From positions 620,001 to 684,000 of the forward strand of contig JAZKDO010000001.1 in the NCBI GenBank assembly GCA_040387555.1: a stretch of 64,000 nt of DNA. Direction: 5' to 3'. Made by a program: the position numbers and the translations under genes. Positions within the stretch are counted from its first letter, which is position 1; the number at the start of each line of letters is the position of its first letter. The notes beneath the pieces were generated by a model, which saw only the letters and a list, made by a program, of their open reading frames with translations, made no database searches and had not been told where the DNA came from. Below, one piece after another: positions 33,489 to 43,500 of this stretch. This stretch comes from UBA4416 sp040387555 (GTDB taxonomy: Bacteria; Bacteroidota; Bacteroidia; B-17B0; Aurantibacillaceae).

Positions 33489-35008
33489 GCTATAACTTAA
33501 ATATTTCTCTAAAAACCATTTTTTATTTTTTACTGGTTATTCTAATAGGCCAGCACATTCTTGTTTTTTTCACTATAAACTTAAATTATCTGGATGATGA
33601 CCAGATTATTATGTGGCTAGGGGCAAAAGACTATTCGCGTGGAATATTTCACGAACCAAGGTTTTATGGTCAGGCTTATAATACATTTATGGAAGCTTTG
33701 TTGGCGGTTCCGTTTATGTGGTTTAAAATGCCGGTTTATTTTGCTGTTCCTCTAGCAACTCACATTATATTTTTAACACCTTTTCTTTTTACCGCTTTTT
33801 ATCTATTGAAACATAAATTAGAGGAAAAAGCTATTTTCGTTCTCCTGTTATTACTATGCATGCCTGTTGGCTATGATGTTATGACTTCCATTCCCAGAGG
33901 CTTTATTACCGGAACCTTTTTCACATTATTTTTTGTAATTAATCTTTTACGCCCAAATAATTATAAATTCATTTTTATTAATACGTTATTTTCTTTGATT
34001 GGATACTTAGTTAATCCTAACTCTTTATTAATATCTGTTCCGTTTCTTTTTTATTTGTTTTTGCATAATTACCGAGATAAAAAATATTACCTAATCTCAT
34101 TTGCAGGACTTTTCGCAGCTATTCCGTTTGAATTATTATTAAATCAATTTTACAGATCTCATCCCGAACACATAGTATACACATTTGATAATGCTTTTAA
34201 GTGGAGTTATTTTGAAAAAGCGATTTCAAGATTAGACGCACATTTTGGACACATTGGTTTATTTATAGAGGGCTCGTGCGCCATTACTCTTATTCTTTTT
34301 GTTTTTGTGGGTACCTATTTTTTTAAGACTAATAAAAAATGGTTCTATTCGTTTTGCTTATTTTTATTCATATTATTTGGATCTCTTTTTTTTCAGAAAA
34401 TTTCACACGGAGGGTCGTGGCCATTCTTTTCATTAAGCAGAATGTTTATAGCCGTTCCTGTGTTTTATTTATGTTCTGTTGTTTTGATCAGGTATCCATT
34501 AAAAAAATTAGTACCGACTTTCACTTTAATAACGTTAATTTTTACAGGAATTAAATTATTTAATTATCAGAGTAAAATTGAAAATTATGGACTGGAAAAA
34601 AACTGGGTTGATGTCAACATATTTTCTTTAGAAAATGCTTTTCATCAATCAAATTCATTAAAAAGCGTTTGTAAAGAATATAATACTAACATGGTTATGA
34701 TAGTGGGATGGTCCTGGAGAGATAATACGATTAATTATGGCGGACCGGCGCTGAATGATGATTATCCGAAGACTTTTAAGCCTCACTTCGAGCGCCGCCG
34801 GTGGCGAACAGACGAAGAGTTAAATAGAGTCAATCCTGATTTTATAATTTACACCAGATATAATAATTTAGATAGTTTATGTGCTGCAAAATATAAGGAC
34901 GTAAACATTCAAAGAGTTAATGAATGGGGAACTTTTTATGTTTACAATAACAAGAAAACCACACTCGATTTTCTAAGATACATTCATGCTGAAACCTTAG
35001 GATTTTAA
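33482..35008 (+). CDS. Multi-pass membrane protein, GT-C glycosyltransferase-like
   Basis: 508 residues, with about 10-12 hydrophobic helices in the first 360 and a soluble C-terminal part. After the first helix comes NLNYLDDDQIIMWLGAKDYSRG, at about residues 33-54, whose Asp cluster in the first extracytoplasmic loop is the mark of GT-C (PMT/ArnT-like) glycosyltransferases that use lipid-linked sugars. The start is uncertain: TTG at 33482 overlaps rpiB and gives a good first membrane helix, and no earlier ATG exists. The linkage made and the acceptor are unknown. The tight overlap with rpiB suggests co-transcription rather than shared chemistry. Confidence 0.65.
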   Translation: MLGYNLNISLKTIFYFLLVILIGQHILVFFTINLNYLDDDQIIMWLGAKDYSRGIFHEPRFYGQAYNTFMEALLAVPFMWFKMPVYFAVPLATHIIFLTPFLFTAFYLLKHKLEEKAIFVLLLLLCMPVGYDVMTSIPRGFITGTFFTLFFVINLLRPNNYKFIFINTLFSLIGYLVNPNSLLISVPFLFYLFLHNYRDKKYYLISFAGLFAAIPFELLLNQFYRSHPEHIVYTFDNAFKWSYFEKAISRLDAHFGHIGLFIEGSCAITLILFVFVGTYFFKTNKKWFYSFCLFLFILFGSLFFQKISHGGSWPFFSLSRMFIAVPVFYLCSVVLIRYPLKKLVPTFTLITLIFTGIKLFNYQSKIENYGLEKNWVDVNIFSLENAFHQSNSLKSVCKEYNTNMVMIVGWSWRDNTINYGGPALNDDYPKTFKPHFERRRWRTDEELNRVNPDFIIYTRYNNLDSLCAAKYKDVNIQRVNEWGTFYVYNNKKTTLDFLRYIHAETLGF

Positions 35009-35147
35009 ACCGCTTTACGTTGATAATACACGGTTTGTTTAATGCTTAACTTTGCTTTTTAATTTTTTTCGTCAGTAACGGTTTATAATAAATCATGTAT
35101 TATATTTCTGTTTTCACTAAAACATTCATGAAGTTTGGGCGCGCATC

Positions 35148-35164
35148 TTAACAATTTAGTAACA
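35148..35164 (+). promoter_or_regulatory. Possible Pho-box-like direct repeats
   Basis: TTAACA at 35148-35153 and GTAACA at 35159-35164, an 11-bp period, just upstream of the likely promoter of the phosphate porin. Firmicute PhoP boxes have this form (TTAACA repeated about every 11 bp), but a Bacteroidota Pho box is not established to my knowledge. Confidence 0.3.
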
Positions 35165-35196
35165 TTAAGAGTACTTTAAAATCACATAGGAAGGCT

Positions 35197-35204
35197 TATT
35201 TTTG
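35197..35204 (+). promoter_or_regulatory. -7 element TATTTTTG of the porin gene
   Basis: Exact TAnnTTTG, 22 nt upstream of the ATG at 35227. The -33 element is poor, consistent with activator dependence. Confidence 0.45.
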
Positions 35205-35226
35205 ACGCTCTATACTTTAAATTTAC

Positions 35227-36522
35227 ATGAGACAAGTAATAATTTTACTATTAACTTTTTTTTTAGCCCTTCAAAACGCTCAATCACAAGAAGTAAATGA
35301 GGTTTCAAACGACAGCCTTGTTAAAGAATTTAGACTTTTACAAAGAGAAATTAATGATTTAAAAGCGAACAAATTTAAAACGCTGCCTTATTTTAATTAT
35401 AAATCAGGTTTGGGGTTTGCAACACCAGATAGCTCTTACTCGATTAGCGTTAGGTTTAGAATTCAGAATCGCTTTTTAATGAACACGAAAGACGAAGATC
35501 ATCTAGAAACCGGAAGCTGGGAAGCAAGGGTACGAAGATGTCGTTTAAGCTTCACTGGCCATGTTGTTAATCCTAAATGGAGTTACTATTTACAGCTATC
35601 TTTTTCTAGAGGAGATATGGATTGGAGTGATGCTGACGCTTCTGTGCAAAACACGAGTCCAAATGTTGTGAGGGACGCCATGATTTTTTACAAGCCTGTT
35701 ACAAATCTTCAATTAGGTTTGGGGCAAGGTAAGCTGCCTGGAAATCGACAAAGGATTATTTCATCAGGCGCTCAGCAATTTTATGACAGGTCAATTGTAA
35801 ATTCAAATTTTACGACGGATAGGGATTTTGGTGTGTTTGTAACTTACATAACACATTTAGGAAAAACCTTTACAATTTTAACGAAACTCGCTGCAACCAG
35901 CGGTGAAGGCAGAAATTCCGTGAGCAGCAATCCAGGGCTAGCTTATACCGGCCGTTTAGAATTGTTGCCCCTTGGAATATTTACAGATGGTGGCGATTAC
36001 TATGAAGGTGACCTTGTGAGGGAACCAAAACCAAAAATTTCCATCGCCGGTGGTTATCAACTAAATGATATGGCGGTAAGAACCGGAGGACAATTGGGAA
36101 AAGATTTGTTAGCAACAAGAAGTTTTAATGTATACATGGCAGATTTTCTTTTCAAATATAGAGGTATTGCCCTAAGCAGTGAATACATCCGGCGAGATAC
36201 AGATGGATCTCCTTTAGTAACCGGAAGCGATGGAAAAACCAAGACGATTGTAACAGGAGACGGCATAAACACACAGTTGAGTTATTGTTTTAGAAATATG
36301 TTTGAAATAGCCTTAAGACATTCTTTAATAAGTCCACATAATGATTTGTTGTTAAAAGTCAGAGAAAATGAACAATATGGAGTAGGAGTTTCCAAGTATC
36401 TTAATAAACACAAGCTTAAGGTGCAAGGCAATTTATTTTATAACAGAGAAAGAGACTTAAATAAACAGGAAGAACAAAATCAATATTTTTTTGGCGTAAT
36501 CCAAATAGAATTAGGAATTTAG
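35227..36522 (+). CDS. Phosphate-selective porin (OprO/OprP family)
   Basis: 431 residues. A signal peptide (ending ALQNAQSQ) is followed by a short helical or coiled stretch (VKEFRLLQREINDLKAN) and a 16-strand-type outer-membrane barrel. Family signatures are the N-terminal FRIQNRF, the WEARVRRCRLSFTGHVVNPKW-type strand at about residues 98-118 (Arg-rich) and DAMIFYKPVTNLQLGLGQGKLPGNR. It admits phosphate or other anions across the outer membrane. The neighbouring PiT transporter, 68 bp downstream on the same strand, strongly supports phosphate as substrate. Possible Pho-like direct repeats lie upstream. Confidence 0.88.
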   Translation: MRQVIILLLTFFLALQNAQSQEVNEVSNDSLVKEFRLLQREINDLKANKFKTLPYFNYKSGLGFATPDSSYSISVRFRIQNRFLMNTKDEDHLETGSWEARVRRCRLSFTGHVVNPKWSYYLQLSFSRGDMDWSDADASVQNTSPNVVRDAMIFYKPVTNLQLGLGQGKLPGNRQRIISSGAQQFYDRSIVNSNFTTDRDFGVFVTYITHLGKTFTILTKLAATSGEGRNSVSSNPGLAYTGRLELLPLGIFTDGGDYYEGDLVREPKPKISIAGGYQLNDMAVRTGGQLGKDLLATRSFNVYMADFLFKYRGIALSSEYIRRDTDGSPLVTGSDGKTKTIVTGDGINTQLSYCFRNMFEIALRHSLISPHNDLLLKVRENEQYGVGVSKYLNKHKLKVQGNLFYNRERDLNKQEEQNQYFFGVIQIELGI

Positions 36523-36590
36523 GCCTCAGAAATTAACATTAACATAACACAGGAAAGCATATAACGCTTTACTTTTACAAAAACAGCAAA

Positions 36591-37985
36591 ATGACAACTT
36601 CTTTAATCGTCTTTTTAGTTATCTGCTTAATATTAGCATGTACATTCGAATTCGTAAACGGCTTTCACGATACGGCTAACGCCGTAGCAACTGTAATTTA
36701 TACCAACTCCATGAAACCAACTGTAGCGGTGGTTTATAGCGGCATCTTAAACTTTACAGGAGTTATGACGGGCGGAATAGCCGTAGCAATGGGAATTGTT
36801 AATTTATTGCCAGCGGAGGTTTTAGTGGACTCTAATGTTTATCATGGTATTGCAATGATTCTCGCCTTATTATTATCAGCAATTATCTGGAATTTAGGAA
36901 CCTGGTGGATGGGTTTGCCCGCTTCAAGCTCTCATACATTAATTGGCTCCATTATAGGAATTGGTTTAGCGTTTTATTTTTTACCTGATAATGTTGGCGG
37001 AAGCGCTGTAAACTGGGATAAAGCAAAAGACACTGGTTTAGCCTTATTAATTTCGCCGTTAGCGGGTTTTACTGCAGCTATTATTATGATGTTTGTTTTT
37101 AAGCGCCTTGTTAAAAATGATATTATATATAAAGAACCTATTCCTGGAAAAATGCCGCCAATTTGGATCCGTATGATGTTGTGGACAACCTGTGGTTTAG
37201 TTAGTTTTTTTCATGGACAAAACGATGGACAAAAAGGAGTGGGACTTGTAATGATGATTCTGATAGCCATAATGCCCGGATATTTTTCTATAGATGATGG
37301 TGTAAACTTACAGGGTGTAAACGCTAACGTCAATCATATTGAGGTGATGATGAGAAAAGCAGATACAACGATTCTTTCGGGAAAAGAGTTGAAGCTTTAT
37401 AAAGAAATATTTACCCATGCCACACACTTTAATTCAGTAACCTCTGGAAAAATGAGGTCGGGTGAGGTGGCTTTGGGCAGCCGTTTTGAAGTAAGAAAAG
37501 ATGTCATAAAAATTACAAAAGGAACAGAAAAAATAATTACGGGTGGTAATTTATCTTTGTCTTTAAAAGAAATACGCACATTAAAAGAAGAAATTAAGTC
37601 AGCTAAAAAGCTGGTGGAATATGCGCCGTCGTGGGTAATTATTATGATCTCGGTTTCGTTAGGATTAGGAACAATGATAGGCTGGAAACGTATTGTAAAA
37701 ACAATAGGAGAAAAAATTGGAAAACAGCATATGAGTTATGCGCAAGGCGCGTCTGCAGAAATTGTTGCTGCTATGGGAATTGGCGTTGCAACTGGTTATG
37801 GTGTTCCTGTTAGTACAACTCACATGCTAAGTTCTGGTATTATGGGTAGCATGGTAGCTAAAAAAGGATTAAAAAACTTACAACGAAAAACAATTACCAA
37901 TATTTTATTAGCCTGGGTGTTAACTCTGCCGGTAACAATGATTTTGTCCGGAGGTTTGTTTTTATTATTCAGGGCAATTTTATAA
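36591..37985 (+). CDS. Inorganic phosphate transporter, PiT family
   Basis: 464 residues, about ten membrane helices. Both PiT signature repeats are visible: FVNGFHDTANAVATVIYTNSM near the N-terminus and HGQNDGQKGVG near residue 205, with SSSHTLIG and PVSTTHMLSSGIMGS forming the paired Ser/Thr-His motifs. Between the two halves sits a soluble loop of about 130 residues, helical and Lys-rich, as in E. coli PitA. It imports phosphate (metal-phosphate) by proton symport. It follows the porin gene. The repeated TTAACATTAACA at 36533-36544 just upstream echoes the porin's upstream repeats. Confidence 0.95.
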   Translation: MTTSLIVFLVICLILACTFEFVNGFHDTANAVATVIYTNSMKPTVAVVYSGILNFTGVMTGGIAVAMGIVNLLPAEVLVDSNVYHGIAMILALLLSAIIWNLGTWWMGLPASSSHTLIGSIIGIGLAFYFLPDNVGGSAVNWDKAKDTGLALLISPLAGFTAAIIMMFVFKRLVKNDIIYKEPIPGKMPPIWIRMMLWTTCGLVSFFHGQNDGQKGVGLVMMILIAIMPGYFSIDDGVNLQGVNANVNHIEVMMRKADTTILSGKELKLYKEIFTHATHFNSVTSGKMRSGEVALGSRFEVRKDVIKITKGTEKIITGGNLSLSLKEIRTLKEEIKSAKKLVEYAPSWVIIMISVSLGLGTMIGWKRIVKTIGEKIGKQHMSYAQGASAEIVAAMGIGVATGYGVPVSTTHMLSSGIMGSMVAKKGLKNLQRKTITNILLAWVLTLPVTMILSGGLFLLFRAIL

Positions 37986-38001
37986 TTAAATAAACATTAA
38001 T

Positions 38002-38035
38002 AAAAAACGCGCTGAATTATTTCAGCGCGTTTTTT
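38002..38035. terminator. Bidirectional terminator between PiT and rnr
   Basis: A perfect 15-bp stem, AAAAAACGCGCTGAA / TTCAGCGCGTTTTTT, with loop TTAT. It lies 16 bp past the PiT stop and 12 bp past the convergent rnr stop, with T-runs on both strands. Confidence 0.92.
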
Positions 38036-38047
38036 ATTATAGGTCTT

Positions 38048-40276
38048 TTACCTTCTCTTTTTATAACGTTTAGGATTACGTATTTCTGGTTCTTTTGCGG
38101 AAGGAATGCCTGACACAAATTCAAAGTCCAATTGTTTTTTAATTAAATCGGCGCGCTTCACAATAATTTTTACTTTATCGCCTAGGGTAAAAACACGACC
38201 TGTTCTTCTTCCAACAACACGGTAATTATCCTCATCAAATGAATATTGATCATCTTTCATGTCGCGCATACTCACGCGCCCTTCGCATTTGTTTTCAATG
38301 ATCTCAACAAAAATTCCCCATTCAGTAACACCACTGATCACTCCTTCAAATTCCTGACCTATTTTGTGTTCAAGGAATTCTACCTGTTTATATTTAACGG
38401 AAGCGCGTTCAGCATCAGAAGCTAGCTTCTCCATCTCTGAAGAATGTTTACACAGTAATTCTAATTCATCTGCTTTTAAATAGTGAGCGTGATTGAGTTT
38501 TGCCTCCAATAACCGATGAACCATTACATCAGGGTAACGACGTATCGGAGAAGTAAAGTGCGTATAATAATCAAAACCTAAACCATAATGGCCTACGTTT
38601 TTAGTAGTATACACCGCTTTCGGCATTGAACGAACGGCGAGTAATTCGATCATGCTTTGCTCCTTTTTATTTTTTACGTCCTGTAATAATTTATTAATGG
38701 ATTGGGCCGTTTTCATTTTATTGCCAACAGCTACGGAATATCCAAAGCGTTCAACAAAATTATTTAATTCCATTAATTTTTCATCTTTGGGTACATCATG
38801 AATACGATAAACTACCGGATCAGATCCCTTTTCGTTTTTAACCTTTTTTTGATTCTGGTTTTGTTGTTGATCGTCTTTTCCTTTTTTTCCTAAGAATTCC
38901 GCCACCTTTCTATTGGCCAACAACATAAAGTCTTCTATCAGCTTGTGAGCATCTTTTTGTGTTTTAAAATAAACGCCTGTTGGCGCACCTTTATCATCCA
39001 ATTGAAATTTCACTTCTGCTTTATCAAAAAAGATGGAGCCTTTACTTGTTCTTTCGGCCCGAAGTATTTTTGCCAAACGATCTAATGTAAAAATTTCATC
39101 TTTGTATGGACCTTCTTCTGTTTCAATAATAGTTTGAACCTCTTCATAAGAAAATCGATGATCACTATAGATCACTGTTTTGCCAAACCATTGATTTTGT
39201 ATTTGTGCATTATCGTCTAGTTCGAAAACCGCACTGAAACAATATTTTTCTTCATGCGGACGAAGTGAACAGGCAAAGTTACTTAACACTTCAGGTAACA
39301 TCGGTACACATCGATCTACTAAATAAACAGAAGTTGCGCGGCTAACAGCTTCGTCATCTAAAATAGTATTTGGTTTAAGATAATGGGTAACATCAGCAAT
39401 GTGAACACCAACTTCCCAGTTTCCGTTTTCTAACTTTTGTAAAGACAAGGCGTCATCAAAATCTTTGGCATCAACCGGGTCTATTGTAAAAGTAGTTATT
39501 CCTCTAAAGTCTCTGCGTTTGGCAATTTCTTCGGGAGTAATATCGGTGGCTAATTTTTTCGCTGCGGCCTCAACCTCAGGAGCAAATACCATAGGCAACC
39601 CGAATTCTGCCATGATGGCATTTATCTCGGTTTCGTGCTCGCCTGCAGTTCCTAATACATCAATTACTTTTCCGTTAGGATTGTCAGAACCTCGTTTCCA
39701 TTCTGTTAATTCCACTAAAACTTTTTGTCCGTTTTTAGCCCCGTTAATATCTGATAATGGAACAAAAAAGTCTACGTGAATCTTTGTGTAATCCGGCACT
39801 ACAAAAGCAAACTTAGGATTGATCTGAATAGTCCCTACAAACTTTGTTTTTTTTCGCTGGATAACCTCTATTACTTCTCCTTCAGGCTTTTCCCTTCCTC
39901 GCTGGGGATAAACGCTTATCTTTACAAGATCACCCTGTAAGGCATCTTTTGTTTTTTTAAATGGGATAAAAACATCCGGTAACTCAGGTGAAATAATTAC
40001 AAAGGCGGTGCCTTGTGTCGTAAAATCAATGGTTCCGCTTTGTGAACTTTTCGATTCTTTTGCCTGATATTTTCCAACTTCGGTTTCTATTACAAAACCC
40101 TGATGTTTTAATTCTTCCAGGGTTTCTATCAATGCAAAGCGATCGCCCTCATTATCAATCTCCATAGCGGAGCCTAATTGTTTATAATTGAATGTTTTGC
40201 CATCATTATGTTTTAAGAACGCTAATACTTCTTCGAACAGATAGCGTTTGGGTTGTTTCTTTTTAGATTTTGCCAT
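38048..40276 (-). CDS. rnr: Ribonuclease R
   Basis: 742 residues. It is a processive 3'-5' exoribonuclease of structured RNA. In order: basic N-terminus with winged-helix, two cold-shock domains, the RNB catalytic domain (Asp cluster DPVDAKDFDDALS near 270-282, and HFTSPIRRYPDVMVHR near 585), and an S1 domain (EFEGVISGVTEWGIFVEI), then a Lys/Arg-rich tail ending in RYKKRR. An unusual Gln/Asn/Lys-rich insertion (DDQQQNQNQKKVKNEK) interrupts the RNB domain near residue 470. Single gene sharing a terminator with PiT. Confidence 0.96.
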   Translation of the reverse strand: MAKSKKKQPKRYLFEEVLAFLKHNDGKTFNYKQLGSAMEIDNEGDRFALIETLEELKHQGFVIETEVGKYQAKESKSSQSGTIDFTTQGTAFVIISPELPDVFIPFKKTKDALQGDLVKISVYPQRGREKPEGEVIEVIQRKKTKFVGTIQINPKFAFVVPDYTKIHVDFFVPLSDINGAKNGQKVLVELTEWKRGSDNPNGKVIDVLGTAGEHETEINAIMAEFGLPMVFAPEVEAAAKKLATDITPEEIAKRRDFRGITTFTIDPVDAKDFDDALSLQKLENGNWEVGVHIADVTHYLKPNTILDDEAVSRATSVYLVDRCVPMLPEVLSNFACSLRPHEEKYCFSAVFELDDNAQIQNQWFGKTVIYSDHRFSYEEVQTIIETEEGPYKDEIFTLDRLAKILRAERTSKGSIFFDKAEVKFQLDDKGAPTGVYFKTQKDAHKLIEDFMLLANRKVAEFLGKKGKDDQQQNQNQKKVKNEKGSDPVVYRIHDVPKDEKLMELNNFVERFGYSVAVGNKMKTAQSINKLLQDVKNKKEQSMIELLAVRSMPKAVYTTKNVGHYGLGFDYYTHFTSPIRRYPDVMVHRLLEAKLNHAHYLKADELELLCKHSSEMEKLASDAERASVKYKQVEFLEHKIGQEFEGVISGVTEWGIFVEIIENKCEGRVSMRDMKDDQYSFDEDNYRVVGRRTGRVFTLGDKVKIIVKRADLIKKQLDFEFVSGIPSAKEPEIRNPKRYKKRR

Positions 40277-40512
40277 AAATGAATGAGTGAAGCATATTAG
40301 CTATCACTTATCGTAAATATAAATAATAAATAAAGGATGAAACATGAAAAATTGGTCAAAACCATCAACGGAGTTTTAAACAACTGTTTTTAGTAGAAGA
40401 AAATATATACGCGTAATCGCACATCTTATTTATTATAAAATATGATTACCAAACGACCAACAAATTAACAGTTTGTAAGTGATTAAGAGCCGGTGCTTTA
40501 TATAAAATTGCC

Positions 40513-40520
40513 TACATTTG
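40513..40520 (+). promoter_or_regulatory. -7 element TACATTTG of the giant T9SS gene
   Basis: Exact TAnnTTTG, 22 nt upstream of the ATG at 40543. The leader is A-rich with no Shine-Dalgarno sequence. Confidence 0.65.
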
Positions 40521-40542
40521 CCGCTCAACAAAAAATCCCTCC

Positions 40543-43500
40543 ATGAATCAAAAATTGCCCCTAAACCTTTTAAATAACCTAAAAGGATTAAACTTCTTTT
40601 TTTTAACATTATTGTTAGTGTTTTTAGGAAAGAATGCGCTGTCTAACCCTATTGATGGTACAATTTGGAGCTATGATAAATGTACGGGTTATATAAAAAT
40701 TACATACAATTATGATAATATTGGATGCTCAACCTGTGATGATGATTACATTATCAGTGGAAATCTTCAATATAAAAACACAAGTGGGAACTGGGTGTCT
40801 TTTCACACGTGGAATAACGGCTTGTCATATTTTAATGGTGTAGTAGGGGGAGGTTATGCCATTAGAACAGATGTCCATTCACGGGATGTTATCTTGCATG
40901 ACCGCGCTTCAGATATGAAGTATCCATATGAATTTAAATTTGACTATTCCTGGGCAAACCACCAGGGACAAGGTGATGCTACGGATAACGGCACACATTT
41001 GTCGGGACCTATGTATAATCCCGTAATTGAAAAGCCAGATAATATAGTAGCTTCTACTGATATATGTGGTAAAGTAACTTTAAGCTGGGATAATCCTTTT
41101 CAAACCTGGGAAATAGCTTCCGGTTGCACAAGTTTAAATTATGAAAATCAAATTTACAGAGACAATAATTATCTTACTACAGTTGCGGCAGGTGTAAATA
41201 CATATACAGACAATGCAGTTGCATTAAACACCTCATATTCTTATAAGGTAAGACAAGTGTTTAAGCCAAACGCCTATAGTTCAGCAGATGTAACAAGCGC
41301 ATTTTCGTCAGCAGTACCAGGTGGATCAAAACCGTCTCCTCCCTCTCCAAATAACTTTATGGCCTCAACCAATTTATGTGACGGTACCATTCAATTAACA
41401 TGGGATTTTAATTACGCAAACCCAAATGACTTTATTATCACAAGATCTCCTGGCGGAGCAGTATACACGATCAACGCAAACAATAGGTCTTACCTCGATA
41501 ACACCGGCATTACAAGAGGAACCACTTATAATTATGTGATCACCTCCCGAAATAGTTGTTTGAGTCCTTCGGGGCAAGTTAATATAAATGGTATTTCTCC
41601 GAGTGATCCGGCTATGGCAACATCGGTTAATGCGGTTACAGATGTTCCTAATAATCAAGTATTGGTAACTTGGACTGACAATGCCACCAATGAAACCAAA
41701 TATCAGATTGAAAGAAGAGACGATCTTGGCAACTCGGTGTTTTTTGACCTTAATGCCAATGCCCAAACGTATACTGATAATGCGGTTACTTCTTGCAAAG
41801 CTTACAAATATTATGTTAAGGTTTTTTCGGGATGTGTAGCCAGTGGCATTGCCTCCGCACCAAGCACAACGGTATCATTACCGGTTCCTAATTTAAATAA
41901 TACATTTACTTCTGTAAAAAAATTAACCTGCTCTAAAGGTTATTTTGGAAACCGGGTAGAGTTAAGCTGGAGCAATAACAATAGCATTAACATTGAATTT
42001 TTTAGAATTTACCGTAAACAACTTGGCACCACATTAGATTCTGTTCAGATTGCAACACCGCCTACCGGGAGTGCTTTGTATATTGATAATACAGCTGATG
42101 CCAGAGTTTTTTACCGCTACACGATTGTAGGAGTTAAAACTTGTTTAAACGGTGAGTCGTTAACTAACATTAGTTCCGATATTGGATTTCGTGATCCTGC
42201 AGGTTTAGTAAGCGGACATATTGAATATAGCGGAGGCATAGCTGTAAGCGGTGCGAAAGTTTTTGTGCAACAAAGCGGTGCGTTAGGAGGCAGTTCGTTA
42301 GACTTTTCTGCTGGAGGAACCTTAACTATTGCCGATGATGCAAAGTTAGAAGCCGGAAGTCAAATGCGAATGGAATTCTGGACAAAACCCGTTTCAGCAA
42401 CAGCAACTTTTTTAAACAAAGCTTCTGCATTTAGCTTTGAAAAGACAGCAGGAAATTACCAGGCGCAGGTTTTTATTGGCGGCGTTTCTAAAACAACTAC
42501 AGCACCTCTTTCATCATTGCCGGATAATCAATGGAATCATGTGGCTATTGTATATAATGGTAGTTCACTAAAATTATTTACAAATGGCGTATTCTCATCG
42601 AGCGTGTCTGCAACCGGTAATGTAACTGATAATGCGAGTGCTTTGGTTTTTGGAAATGCATCATCAGCCTTTTTACTGGATGAGTTTCGTTTATTAGGTC
42701 AAGCTGCATCTGATTCTGTGATTACTGCTGAAGCTGCACGCATATTGAATGGAGATGAAACCGGATTTAAATGTAATTTACATTTTAATGAAGCGATTGG
42801 AAACTACGCATATGATCCGTCTAAGGTTGGAAATATATTTAATGCGAATCATGGTTTAATCAGCGGCTCAGTTTCATGGAGTAATGATAAGCCCACCAAT
42901 GCACAATTAGCTTATTTTGGAGTGACAGACGCTTTAGGAAATTATTCGGTTTCAGGGATCAGGTATTTAGGAACAGGAGAAAATTTTAACCTCGTTCCTT
43001 CATTTCAAACACATTCGTTTGCTCCAAATTCACGTTCGGTTTATATTGGAGATGGTTCTTACGTTTATAATAATCAGGATTTTACTGATAATTCTTCCTT
43101 TCCTGTTACAGGAACTTTATTTTATAAAGGCACATCATGCCCTGTACCAAACGCTTCTTTGAAAATTGATGGTGTAGCAGTTATCTCTAATGGTTCACCT
43201 GTCGAAACAGATGCGGCAGGAAATTTCAGCATCACGGTGCCAATTGGAAACCATTTTGTTTCGGTTGATAAAAATTCACACACAATGGAAGATGGGCGTT
43301 ATCCTATCACAGGAACTCATAATTTCCAGGCGCCTGTATTTGGACTAGCTTTTACAGACAGTACACGAAGATTATTAGTTGGCCGTGTAGTAGGAGGTTT
43401 AGTTGAAACAAATAAAGCCCCAGGCATGGGACGTTCCGTTAACAACATTGGTAACGCAAGAATTAAACTGGTATCTCCAATTGCCGGCACACCTTGTTAT

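Noticed and set aside
41395..41766. 123-codon minus-strand ORF inside the giant T9SS gene
   Set aside because: Antisense shadow of a continuous 3106-codon reading frame.
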